Source of the DNA: Pseudomonas sp. ADAK13
GTDB taxonomy: Bacteria; Pseudomonadota; Gammaproteobacteria; Pseudomonadales; Pseudomonadaceae
Assembly: GCF_012935715.1 (NCBI RefSeq)
Contig: NZ_CP052860.1
Span: 124,001-188,000 of the forward strand
Direction: 5' to 3'
Length of the DNA stretch: 64,000 nt
Position numbers and translations under genes: made by a program. The notes under the pieces were generated by a model, which searched no databases, was not told where the DNA came from, and saw only the letters and a program-made list of their open reading frames with translations. Of the stretch, positions 15,988 through 24,159 are shown one piece after another (positions within the stretch are counted from its first letter, which is position 1; every line of letters starts with the position of its first letter).

Positions 15988-16920
15988 CTACCGCTTATGC
16001 AGCGTCGGCTCTTTAGCCATGCACTCCACCAGATAATCAATAAACACCCGCAACTTCGGCGGCAAATACCGCGTCGGTGAATGCAGCAACCACGCATCCC
16101 CGTGGTACGACGCAATAAAATCCCACCCCGGCAACACCTGCACCACGTCCCCCGCTTCCAACGCATGCCGCGCCGTGAAATACGGCAAGCTACCCATTCC
16201 CACATGCTGCAATACGGCATCCAGCCGCACCCCGGTGTGATTGGCTGCATAGCGCCCGCGCACGCCCACCGTCACCGCCTTGCTGCCCTGACGAAATTTC
16301 CAGCGCGCATCTCCGGGCGTCTCCCCGAGGTAGATGCAACTGTGCTCCAGCAAATCATGGGGATGCTCTGGCGTACCGTGCTCAGCCAGGTACTGCGGCG
16401 TGGCGCAGACCAAGTGGTCGATGGGCAGCAGTTGGCGCCCCACCAAGCCCGGCGGCGGGCTGTCGGTGATGCGAATGCTCAAGTCGACATTGTCATCAAT
16501 CAGGTCCACATGCCGGTCCTCAAGGATCAACTGCACATCAACCTTGGGATAACGCCGCAGAAACTCCGGCATATGCGGGTGCACCACAAAGCGCCCCACC
16601 GCCTTGGGCACGCTGACCCGCACCAGCCCTTCGGCCTCGTGGGTGTATTGCCCGCTGATTTCCATCACCGAGCGCGCAGCACTGACCATTTCCTGGCAGC
16701 GCTTGAACACTTCCTCCCCGCCTTCGCTGAGGCGCAATTTGCGCGTGGTGCGTTGCAGCAGGCGCGTCGCCAGGGCCTTTTCCAGGCGCGAGATGCTGCG
16801 GCTCACGGAGGACGGCGATGCCCCCAGTTGCCGCGCGGCTTCGGAGAAGCTGCCGGTTTCCACCACCTTGACGAAAATCGCCATTTCGCCCAGCAGCGGC
16901 AAGGGAAGATTGATGCTCAT
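15988..16920 (-). CDS. LysR family transcriptional regulator
   Basis: A 310-aa regulator. The winged-helix domain is at residues about 8-65: FVKVVETGSFSEAARQLGASPSSVSRSISRLEKALATRLLQRTTRKL. The substrate-binding domain covers about 90-300. The sequence resembles the large group that acts on adjacent divergent genes; the divergent neighbour here is the alanyl-tRNA editing protein, 88 bp away. Two ATGs compete, 16920 and 16935. Neither has a clear ribosome site; I took the shorter because the HTH spacing from the start matches the family. Effector unknown. Confidence 0.88.
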   Translation of the reverse strand: MSINLPLPLLGEMAIFVKVVETGSFSEAARQLGASPSSVSRSISRLEKALATRLLQRTTRKLRLSEGGEEVFKRCQEMVSAARSVMEISGQYTHEAEGLVRVSVPKAVGRFVVHPHMPEFLRRYPKVDVQLILEDRHVDLIDDNVDLSIRITDSPPPGLVGRQLLPIDHLVCATPQYLAEHGTPEHPHDLLEHSCIYLGETPGDARWKFRQGSKAVTVGVRGRYAANHTGVRLDAVLQHVGMGSLPYFTARHALEAGDVVQVLPGWDFIASYHGDAWLLHSPTRYLPPKLRVFIDYLVECMAKEPTLHKR

Positions 16921-17008
16921 GACGCACAAGTCCATTGAGATTTGAACGGATTATCACCCATTGGCGCACTTCTTATACTGCCCGATAGAAACCCTGATGC
17001 GGATGTAA

Positions 17009-17638
17009 ATGATGACCCAGCGCCTGTTCTTTACCCATGACCACCTGAATGCCGAACTTGAAGTGCTGGGATGCACACCCTTTGATGACCAGTTTGCGGT
17101 GATCCTGCAGTCCACGATCTTCCATCCCCAAGGTGGCGGCCAGCCATCCGACACCGGCTGGCTGGGGGAAAGCCAGGTATTGAAGGTGGTGCAGGAAGGC
17201 GATCGTGTCGTGCACTACGTCGACCGCCCCGTGGCAATCGGCCCCATACCGGCACGCGTCGATGAAGAGCGCCGCACCCTGCACACGCGCCTGCATTCGG
17301 CCGGGCATCTGATCGGCAATGCCGGCGAAACCCTGGGCTGGATGCCGATCAAGGCCCATCACTGGCCGGGCGAAGGCAAGATCACGTTTATTCGCGGTAC
17401 CTCGGCTCAAGCGATGGACGCCGAGGCGATTCAACAGAAAGTTGATCAATGGGTCGCGGCCAACCTGCCACGCCATATGACACTGGATGAAGGCACCCGG
17501 AAAGTGGGTTTTGGCGAGCTGCCGGCCTATGCCTGCGGCGGGACGCATGTGCAGGCCTTGGGGGACGTAGGCCAGGTGAAGATCCTGGCCCTGTCCGAGA
17601 AAAAAGGGGCGCTGTCGGTGCGCTACAGCCTGGACTGA
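17009..17638 (+). CDS. Alanyl-tRNA editing protein (AlaX-like)
   Basis: A 209-aa free-standing editing domain related to the second half of AlaRS. The zinc-binding motif HSAGH (His96, His100) and the C-terminal CGGTH (Cys176, His180) are both present, so all four metal ligands are visible. AlaX proteins hydrolyse mischarged Ser-tRNA(Ala) or Gly-tRNA(Ala) in trans. The glycine-rich HPQGGGQPSDTGWL segment at 39-52 is also conserved. Two adjacent ATGs (17009, 17012) are possible starts. The gene is divergent from lysR and ends exactly against the convergent phoD stop codon. Confidence 0.93.
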   Translation: MMTQRLFFTHDHLNAELEVLGCTPFDDQFAVILQSTIFHPQGGGQPSDTGWLGESQVLKVVQEGDRVVHYVDRPVAIGPIPARVDEERRTLHTRLHSAGHLIGNAGETLGWMPIKAHHWPGEGKITFIRGTSAQAMDAEAIQQKVDQWVAANLPRHMTLDEGTRKVGFGELPAYACGGTHVQALGDVGQVKILALSEKKGALSVRYSLD

Positions 17639-19213
17639 CTAAACCGCAATAGCCCCCGCCCTGCCCGGCTCCACCGCAAATGACTTGAGGGTCGAGACAC
17701 TGGCATGTGGATCCCGGGGATCGGAAATCACCCGGAAGTTCGTCAGCATATTCGTCTCCTCGAGTGCCACCGACACGTAGCCGCGCTGGCGGCTGTCGAA
17801 GAACTTCACATGAGGGTTCAACGGCAAAATTGAGTTGAACGCCTCAAACGGCGGCCCGTCGGAGGTCACCGACGTGCCGACGAACTCGGTGGCGATAACT
17901 CGTGAGTCGGGGTTATTGGCATAGGCGTGCAGGTCGGTGGTCCAGAATGAGTGAATATCGCCGCCCCAGAACACCGGGTTACTCACGCGCCTGCGCTCGA
18001 TAGACGCCAGCACCCGCTCGCGGGTTGCGATATAGCCATCCCAGCCATCTGTCCAATGGCCCAGTGCCTGGCTCTGGGGGTCACGCTGAATCAGCGGCGC
18101 CACCAGCAGGTCCTGGGCGATCACGTTCCACTGTGCCCGGGACTGCGCAAACCCTTGGTCCAGCCACGCCTCTTGCTCCCAGCCAAGCATCGTGCGCCGG
18201 GGATTGCGCAGGTCAATGCAGCTGTCATCCGCGATATGCCCCTTGCGACTCCCGTTCGCCGAAATACACGGCTGCTCGGAACGATACTGCCGGCCGTCCA
18301 GCACGTGGAAACGTGCCAACCGCCCGTAGTCCAGGCGCCGATACACACGCATGTCCGGCCCTCGCGGCAGGCTGCTCGCCCGCAGCGGCATATGTTCATA
18401 GAACGCCTGGTAGGCCGCCGCCCGCTGCTTGAGAAACGCCGCCACGGGGACGTTCGGGTCCTGGGACCACTGGCTGGCGTAGTCGTTTTGCACTTCGTGA
18501 TCGTCCCAGGTCGCCACGCTGGGCGCCGCGGCATGCAGCGCCTGCAAATCCGGATCGGTCTTGTAGAGGGCGTAGCGGTTGCGGTAATCCGCAAGGCTCA
18601 GCGCATTGCCGCTGCCGTGGGAGCGAATGACCTTGCCGGAATCAGCCGCGTAGGAACTGTCGTAGATGTAGTCACCGAGGAAAAACACCAGGTCCGGCTG
18701 CTCGGCGGCCAAATGCCGATAGGCGCTGAAGTAGCCGCGCTCCCAATGGGAACAGGAGACAAAACCCAACCGGGCCGACGCCATGGCATGCACCGCTGGC
18801 GCCGTGCGCGACTGGCCTACCGGGCTTTGCGCGCCGAGGCCTTCAAACTGGTACCAGTAAGGCCGGCCTGCTTCCAACCCGGCGACTTCCACATGCACCG
18901 AGTGGGCGAAACGCTCGCTGGCCATGACCTCACCCCGGCGCACGATCCGCGTCATCGCCGCATCACTGGCCACCTTCCAGCGCACCGGCACCGCGCGACC
19001 CAATCCACCACGGCCGTCTGCGGCATTGAACAAGGGCGCGAGGCGCGTCCAGATTACGAAACCGTCCGGCAATGGATCGCCGGAAGCCACACCCAGGGTG
19101 AAGGGATAGTCGATGCCCGCACTGCGGGCGAACGGGCTGAGAATCGAAAACGCCGTGGCAACCGCCAGGCCGCCCAGGACCCGACGGCGACCTGGGTCTG
19201 GCAGATGACTCAT
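17639..19213 (-). CDS. phoD: Alkaline phosphatase D family protein, Tat-exported
   Basis: A 524-aa secreted phosphodiesterase/phosphatase. The N-terminus has a twin-arginine signal: GRRRVLGGLAVATAF at residues 8-22. Metal and active-site motifs of PhoD are visible in order: GFVSCSHWERG, FFLGDYIYD (metal Asp and Tyr), ATWDDHEVQND and WGGDIHSFWTTD. Family members hydrolyse phosphodiesters such as phospholipid head groups and teichoic acids, using Fe and Ca, under phosphate limitation. ATG 19213 overlaps the stop of the acetyltransferase gene upstream by 4 bp; an upstream in-frame start would put 12 residues before the Tat motif. It is divergent from the TonB cluster. Confidence 0.92.
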   Translation of the reverse strand: MSHLPDPGRRRVLGGLAVATAFSILSPFARSAGIDYPFTLGVASGDPLPDGFVIWTRLAPLFNAADGRGGLGRAVPVRWKVASDAAMTRIVRRGEVMASERFAHSVHVEVAGLEAGRPYWYQFEGLGAQSPVGQSRTAPAVHAMASARLGFVSCSHWERGYFSAYRHLAAEQPDLVFFLGDYIYDSSYAADSGKVIRSHGSGNALSLADYRNRYALYKTDPDLQALHAAAPSVATWDDHEVQNDYASQWSQDPNVPVAAFLKQRAAAYQAFYEHMPLRASSLPRGPDMRVYRRLDYGRLARFHVLDGRQYRSEQPCISANGSRKGHIADDSCIDLRNPRRTMLGWEQEAWLDQGFAQSRAQWNVIAQDLLVAPLIQRDPQSQALGHWTDGWDGYIATRERVLASIERRRVSNPVFWGGDIHSFWTTDLHAYANNPDSRVIATEFVGTSVTSDGPPFEAFNSILPLNPHVKFFDSRQRGYVSVALEETNMLTNFRVISDPRDPHASVSTLKSFAVEPGRAGAIAV

Positions 19214-19785
19214 AGCGGGTACTCGCGGGAGTCGAGCGGGTTCTGCCAATCCTTGCGCACTACGCCGAACAGCGACAGGTCTTCATAAACCCCATTCTTG
19301 AGGAAGGCGCCTGGCTGGCAGCCCTCGTAACGCAAACCGATTTTCTCCATCACCCGGGCCGACGCTCTATTACGGGTAAAACACTGCCCTCCGATACGGT
19401 GCAGCGCCAATTCGCTGAAGCCAAAGTGCATCAGCCCACAGGCAGCTTCGGCAGCGTAGCCACGGTCACGGCAGTCCGCCGCCACCCATCCACCCAGCAG
19501 CCCACTGTGATGATTGGCAGACAGGCGAATGCTGACCATCCCCACCAACCCCTCGGTTTCCCGCAGGTGAATGCCGAGGCCCAGCGCCGTCCCCGAACGA
19601 TACTTTTCTTCAAGTTCACCGATAAAAGCGTGGGCCACTTCAAGGGTATAGGGCGACGGGATGGTCGCGGTATTTTCGGCAATCAGCGGCCCGCTGGCCA
19701 GGGTGCAGAGCACCTCGGCCTGGTCCTTGTGTAACGCTTTCAACACCAGTCGCGGGGTGGATAAAAAAGGCAGCGCAACGCTCAT
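19210..19785 (-). CDS. GNAT family N-acetyltransferase (RimJ/RimL-like)
   Basis: A 191-aa acetyltransferase. It opens TPRLVLKALHKDQAEVL, typical of the RimJ/RimL group. The acetyl-CoA binding loop is present as GGWVAADCRDRGYAAEAACGLMHFGF (about 96-121), followed by LALHRIGGQCFTRNRASARVMEKIGLRYEG, the conserved motif B. Substrate could be a ribosomal N-terminus or a small amine. It is the first gene of a two-gene unit with phoD (ATGA overlap). No convincing ribosome site precedes the ATG at 19785, so the mRNA leader may be short. Confidence 0.88.
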   Translation of the reverse strand: MSVALPFLSTPRLVLKALHKDQAEVLCTLASGPLIAENTATIPSPYTLEVAHAFIGELEEKYRSGTALGLGIHLRETEGLVGMVSIRLSANHHSGLLGGWVAADCRDRGYAAEAACGLMHFGFSELALHRIGGQCFTRNRASARVMEKIGLRYEGCQPGAFLKNGVYEDLSLFGVVRKDWQNPLDSREYPL

Positions 19786-19974
19786 GACAGAGGGCTCGGG
19801 AAATAAATTCTCCCAGAATGTACGCGCTCCGTGTCAGTTTAATTACGTACATAAATAATCCGAATGTCCGCTTAGGAGTGCCGTAATAGAGCCTTAAAAG
19901 CTTAAATTAATGTTAACCATTCGGTCATTTTTCGTTGCTAGCGTGTCGCCCCTAATCAACAACGGGGTAGCGGC
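19786..19974. promoter_or_regulatory. Divergent promoter region between GNAT-phoD and the exbD operon
   Basis: 189 AT-rich bases lie between two divergent transcription units. The stretch cggtcatttttcgttgct (19931-19948) resembles a Pho box in its first half-site (CGGTCAT against CTGTCAT) but poorly in the second. No Fur box of the GATAATGATAATCATTATC type is visible. Regulation by phosphate is therefore possible on context but weak on sequence. Confidence 0.35.
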
Positions 19975-20382
19975 ATGAGAACTTGGGATGAACCCAAAAA
20001 GCGCAAGGCACACATCGAACTGATCCCGATGATCGACGTGATGATGTTTCTTTTGGTGTTTTTTGTACTGGTGAGTTTGAACGTGATTCCCGCCCTGGGC
20101 ATGAAGACACAATTGCCGAGCGCCAGCAGTTCGCAGCAGCTCAAGCCACAAAATAAATTCATCTTGACCCTGGGCCTGGAAGGTCAGCTGCAGCTCGACG
20201 GCAAGGAGATCACCGTCGACGCGTTGGTGCCTGCGCTCAAGTCGGCAGAGAAGCCTGATACCAAGTCGACCATCATCGTCAACAGCGACAAAGGCGTGGA
20301 AGTGGCCCGCCTGGTTGAAGTCATGGACACCCTGCGCCTGGGTGGCTTTACCTCCGTCTCCATCGCCACGAAAAAGTCCTGA
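19975..20382 (+). CDS. exbD: ExbD/TolR family energy-transduction protein
   Basis: A 135-aa inner-membrane protein with one N-terminal helix (residues about 20-42) and a periplasmic domain. The conserved membrane Asp sits in IELIPMIDVMMFLLVFFVLVSL, the proton-carrying residue of ExbD, TolR and MotB. It would form a proton channel with the ExbB homologue encoded at 23455. The gene begins an operon whose order is exbD, tonB, receptor, exbB, unlike the usual exbB-exbD-tonB. The tonB ATG follows 2 bp after its stop. Confidence 0.92.
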   Translation: MRTWDEPKKRKAHIELIPMIDVMMFLLVFFVLVSLNVIPALGMKTQLPSASSSQQLKPQNKFILTLGLEGQLQLDGKEITVDALVPALKSAEKPDTKSTIIVNSDKGVEVARLVEVMDTLRLGGFTSVSIATKKS

Positions 20383-20384
20383 TC

Positions 20385-21122
20385 ATGTATGCCTTGTTTC
20401 GTGCGCGTCGGCTGCTGGGCAGTGTCCCGGCCCTGATCGCCCTGGTGCTGATTGCACTGGGTATCCAGTCCCAACCCCTGAAAATCCAGCCGCAGTACGA
20501 CGAGTCGGCGGTTGAACTCGCCCTGGTCGAGCCCGAGCCGGAAGTGGTCCCCGAGCCTGTGGTGGAAGAGCCACCGCCACCACCGCCGGTGATCGAAGAC
20601 GAAGAGGCCGAGCCTGCCCCGCCGCCTCCACCACCCAAGCCGGTGCCAAAACCACTGCCAAAACCGGAGCCCAAGCCTAAACCCGTGCCCAAGCCGGTGG
20701 CCGCCAAGCCAACACCAACGCCTGCGCCAGCCCCGGTTATCGCCAAACCTGTGCAAGCGCCCCCCGCCCCGACACCGGCACCCGCCGCGCCACCGGCGCC
20801 GCCAAAAGTCGATGGCCAGGCACTGGAAGGCGGTTACCTCAAGGGTTTGCGCAACGAGCTGGACACGTACAAGCAATACCCCACCGGGCGCCAGGCGTCC
20901 CTCGAACGCCCGAGTGGCGAGGTGGTGGTCTGGTTAATGGTGGACCGCCAAGGCCGCGTCCTCGACTCCGGGATCCAGACCCCGGCGCCGAGCATGCTGC
21001 TCAACCGGGCCGCCACCAACAGCCTGCGCCGTATCAAGCAGGTGAAACCGTTCCCCGAACAAGCCTTCGGTGGACGTAACGAGCAGCGCTTCACCGCCAC
21101 CTTCAACTACAGCGTGCAATAA
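20385..21122 (+). CDS. tonB: TonB family protein
   Basis: A 245-aa protein. It has one N-terminal membrane anchor (about residues 12-30), then a long Pro-rich spacer (about 45-140) of EPEPEV, PPPPPP and KPVPKPLPKPEPKPKP repeats that spans the periplasm, then a C-terminal TonB domain (about 155-245) with PSGEVVVWLMVDRQGRVLDSGI. It transmits proton-motive energy to an outer-membrane receptor. Location directly before a receptor gene suggests a dedicated partner. The start lies 2 bp after the exbD stop, so translation is likely coupled. Confidence 0.93.
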   Translation: MYALFRARRLLGSVPALIALVLIALGIQSQPLKIQPQYDESAVELALVEPEPEVVPEPVVEEPPPPPPVIEDEEAEPAPPPPPPKPVPKPLPKPEPKPKPVPKPVAAKPTPTPAPAPVIAKPVQAPPAPTPAPAAPPAPPKVDGQALEGGYLKGLRNELDTYKQYPTGRQASLERPSGEVVVWLMVDRQGRVLDSGIQTPAPSMLLNRAATNSLRRIKQVKPFPEQAFGGRNEQRFTATFNYSVQ

Positions 21123-21146
21123 GCACACACCACCAGGACGACAGTG

Positions 21147-23429
21147 ATGAAGTTCACCCGGATTCATCTGGCACTCGTTGCCGCGACGAGCATGACCCAT
21201 GGAGTGGTCATGGCAGACACCAGCGACAGTGACGTCGGGACCATTGGGGTACAGGGCAAGGCAACCGCGGGGGGCGGTTACATGGTCCAGGAAGAGAGCG
21301 CGAAGGGCCGCTCGACCATCACCAAGGAAGCGTTGGACAAACAGACCGCCACCGGCAACGCGATCGACAAGCTCAAGTACACCCCGGGCCTGAACATCTC
21401 CAGCGAAGACAACACCGGCCTCTCGGGTTTCCGCTTCACCATGCGCGGCATGAACTCCGACCAGGTGGGCATGTCGGTGGACGGCATGCCGATCAACGAC
21501 TCCGGCAACTACGCGCTGTACTCCAACCTGTTGGGCGACCCGGAAAACATCGACCAGATCTTCGTGACCCAAGGCTCGTCGGAAGCCGACGGCCCGCACA
21601 TCGGTTCCAGCGGCGGCAACATCGGCATCGTGACCATTCGCCCCACCAAGGAAACCGGCGCCTTCGTCAAGCAAGTGGTCGGCAGCAACGCCACCCGCAA
21701 GACCTTTGCCCGCCTCAACACCGGTGAAGTCAACGGCCTGAGTAACTGGCTGTCGGCCTCCCACACCGAAGGCCAGATGTGGCGCGGCTCGGGTGCCGTG
21801 CGTGCCGACAAGGTGGAGTGGAACAGCTTCTTCGACGCCGGCAACGGCAACACCGCCAACCTGATCCTCAAGTACCACGAGCAGGACAACAACAGTTACA
21901 GCCAGTTGACCAAGGCCCAGTTCCAGCAGTACGGCCGCAAGTACGACCCGTACCCGGCGACACCGGCAGTGGGCGCCAACGGCAAGGTCAGCAGCTACTA
22001 CGACCTGGCACAGAACCCGTTCCAGACCTTCACCGCCGTGCTCAACACCCAGTACAAGCTGAGCGACAACCTGTCCCTCTCGGTGATCCCGTATTACTAC
22101 TACGGTAACGGCAGCGGCGTGGGCTCCTCCGCCTATGCGCTGAACAGCGGCTCGAACAAGGGCGGCGTGTTCGACCTCGGCAACCTGCCGACGCAGGCTC
22201 AATACAACGCCGACGGCTCCTCCACCACCGGCGTCTACTACCGCCCTTCGCGCACCCAGACCTGGCGCCCGGGCATCACCACCAAGCTGAACTGGGACCT
22301 GGGCGACCACAGCCTGCAATTCGGCTACTGGTACGAACGCGCCCGCCAAAGCCAGACCCAACCGTTCATTGCCCTCAAGAACAATGGCAAGCCGAGCGAC
22401 ACCTGGCCTGATGGCAACTCCGTAGTCGACGCCAACGGCAACACCGTGCAGGGTCGCGACCGCTACACCGTCACCCCGGCGCAAAAAGTCTGGACCCAGG
22501 ACACCTGGTACATCAACTCGGACTGGACGCTGATTGCCGGTATCGCCTACATGAACGTCGAGCGTGACGGCACCAACCACGGCAGCCTCACCGAACAACC
22601 GGGCAAGGCCAGCCAGACCTACAACAAATTACTGCCCAACGCCGGCCTGAAATACCAGCTCGACGAGCGTGACCAGTTGTTCTACAGCCTGTCGCGCAAC
22701 ATGCGTATTCCGCAAAACTACGTGCTGTACGACAAAGGCGTCGGCTCCCTCGACTCCAAGCCGGAACTCAGCTGGAACCAGGAACTGGGCTGGCGCTACA
22801 CCGGCGAAGACAGCACCCTCGCCGCCACGCTGTTCTACATGCAGTTCAAGAATCGCCAGCTCACCTCCCTGGACAGCAACGGTGATTCCGCCGACATCAA
22901 CGCCGGCACCGTCATCAACAAAGGCCTGGAGCTGGAGTGGAGCGGCAAGCTGCCGCACAACTTCAACTACTACACCTCCTACACCTACACCAGTTCCAAG
23001 CAGCAGGATGACCTGACCGTCTACAGCGCCGGCAAGCCGATCGTATTGCCCACCAGCGGCAAGCAGTTCGCCAACGTGCCGACCAACATGCTCGCAGCGA
23101 ACATCGGGTATGACGACGGGCGCTTCTACGGCACCTTCGGCGGCAAGTTCACCAGCAAGCTCTACGGCGACCTGACCAACGACGAAGCCATCTCCGCCCG
23201 CACGATTTTCAACCTCGGCGCCGGTATCTACCTGCCGGTGGACAAAAAAGTGGTCAAGGACGCAACCCTGCGCCTGAACGTCGACAACCTGTTCGACAAG
23301 AAGTACCTGGACGGCGTGTACACCACCAAGACCAACTCGGCGAGCTACAGCGGTTTCCGCGATGGCGACCCGGCTTACATCGTTGGCCTGGACCGTACCG
23401 TCACGGTTTCCCTGGAAGCGAATTTCTGA
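21147..23429 (+). CDS. TonB-dependent outer-membrane receptor with dedicated TonB system
   Basis: A 760-aa receptor. A signal peptide of about 24 residues ends at VVMADT. There is no N-terminal signalling (STN) domain. A TonB-box-like DVGTIGVQG follows, then the plug domain (about 60-175) with GMNSDQVGMSVDGMPINDSGNYAL and SGGNIGIVTIRPT. The 22-stranded barrel ends in SLEANF with a terminal Phe. Substrate is unknown; absence of a Fur box and presence of nearby PhoD and PLD-like proteins argue for something other than a ferric siderophore. ATG 21147 was taken; a GTG one codon earlier is possible. Confidence 0.92.
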   Translation: MKFTRIHLALVAATSMTHGVVMADTSDSDVGTIGVQGKATAGGGYMVQEESAKGRSTITKEALDKQTATGNAIDKLKYTPGLNISSEDNTGLSGFRFTMRGMNSDQVGMSVDGMPINDSGNYALYSNLLGDPENIDQIFVTQGSSEADGPHIGSSGGNIGIVTIRPTKETGAFVKQVVGSNATRKTFARLNTGEVNGLSNWLSASHTEGQMWRGSGAVRADKVEWNSFFDAGNGNTANLILKYHEQDNNSYSQLTKAQFQQYGRKYDPYPATPAVGANGKVSSYYDLAQNPFQTFTAVLNTQYKLSDNLSLSVIPYYYYGNGSGVGSSAYALNSGSNKGGVFDLGNLPTQAQYNADGSSTTGVYYRPSRTQTWRPGITTKLNWDLGDHSLQFGYWYERARQSQTQPFIALKNNGKPSDTWPDGNSVVDANGNTVQGRDRYTVTPAQKVWTQDTWYINSDWTLIAGIAYMNVERDGTNHGSLTEQPGKASQTYNKLLPNAGLKYQLDERDQLFYSLSRNMRIPQNYVLYDKGVGSLDSKPELSWNQELGWRYTGEDSTLAATLFYMQFKNRQLTSLDSNGDSADINAGTVINKGLELEWSGKLPHNFNYYTSYTYTSSKQQDDLTVYSAGKPIVLPTSGKQFANVPTNMLAANIGYDDGRFYGTFGGKFTSKLYGDLTNDEAISARTIFNLGAGIYLPVDKKVVKDATLRLNVDNLFDKKYLDGVYTTKTNSASYSGFRDGDPAYIVGLDRTVTVSLEANF

Positions 23430-23454
23430 TTAATCACCTGAGAGGAAAACACTC

Positions 23455-24102
23455 ATGGACATGAACCTGCTTCACCAAATCACCTTTTATGTGATGTACG
23501 CCGCGCTGGCGATTGCGATCTTTATCACCATCGAACGGGGCATCTACTTCGCCTACGTGCGTCGCCAGGCCCGCGCGCTGACCGAAGTGCTGGGGGCCAA
23601 CGTGCACAGCGAACGCGACCTGCCGGAAAACCTGACCCGCCGCGACAGCCTGCCGCTGAGCATGGTGCTGCCGATCCTCGCGCAGAAGGCTTCCCATGGT
23701 TCGCGCAAAGACCTGGACGACGAAATCGAAACCCAGTACCTCAAGACCCGCGCGCCGCTGTCCCGCAGCCTGTGGATCATCGAAACCATCACCACCGCTG
23801 CACCGCTGCTTGGCCTGCTGGGCACCATCCTCGGCATCATCGACACCTTCAAGGCGCTGGCCAGTGCCGGCGTGTCCGACCCGGGCCAGATTTCCGGTGG
23901 TATCGGTACGGCCTTGTTCGCCACCGGCCTGGGTATTGCCATCGCCCTGTTCTGCGTGGTGTTCCACAACTTCTTCCAGGACAGCCTGGAACGCATCAAC
24001 GACCAGCTGAAAATCCTGCTGATCCGCGCCGCAACCGGTGCCCGCGTCCAAGGTGAAGTGCCGCATCTGGTGCCGACCCCGCTGCACAGCCGCACTGCGT
24101 GA
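23455..24102 (+). CDS. exbB: ExbB/TolQ/MotA family proton channel protein
   Basis: A 215-aa protein with three transmembrane helices: about residues 8-28, 105-130 and 145-170. The channel segments APLLGLLGTILGIIDTF and ISGGIGTALFATGLGIAIALFCVVF are the conserved pore helices of ExbB/TolQ, including the polar Thr residues lining the pore. It presumably assembles with the ExbD encoded 3 kb upstream, with the receptor gene between. SD gagagg lies at 23440-23445. A strong terminator follows the stop. Confidence 0.92.
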   Translation: MDMNLLHQITFYVMYAALAIAIFITIERGIYFAYVRRQARALTEVLGANVHSERDLPENLTRRDSLPLSMVLPILAQKASHGSRKDLDDEIETQYLKTRAPLSRSLWIIETITTAAPLLGLLGTILGIIDTFKALASAGVSDPGQISGGIGTALFATGLGIAIALFCVVFHNFFQDSLERINDQLKILLIRAATGARVQGEVPHLVPTPLHSRTA

Positions 24103-24108
24103 CCTTTC

Positions 24109-24142
24109 AGGGCGGGCGCCGTTTGCGCCCGCCCTTTCTTTT
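24109..24142 (+). terminator. Terminator after exbB
   Basis: An 11-bp perfect stem agggcgggcgc / gcgcccgccct with a 5-nt loop, then ttctttttg. It lies 7 bp after the exbB stop and about 17 bp before the PLD-like start, so it separates or attenuates expression of the last gene. Confidence 0.9.
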
Positions 24143-24159
24143 TGCCCGATGAGACGCCT

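Noticed and set aside
19880..19974. Fur box upstream of the exbD operon
   Set aside because: I looked for a GATAATGATAATCATTATC-like 19-mer on both strands; nothing close is present.
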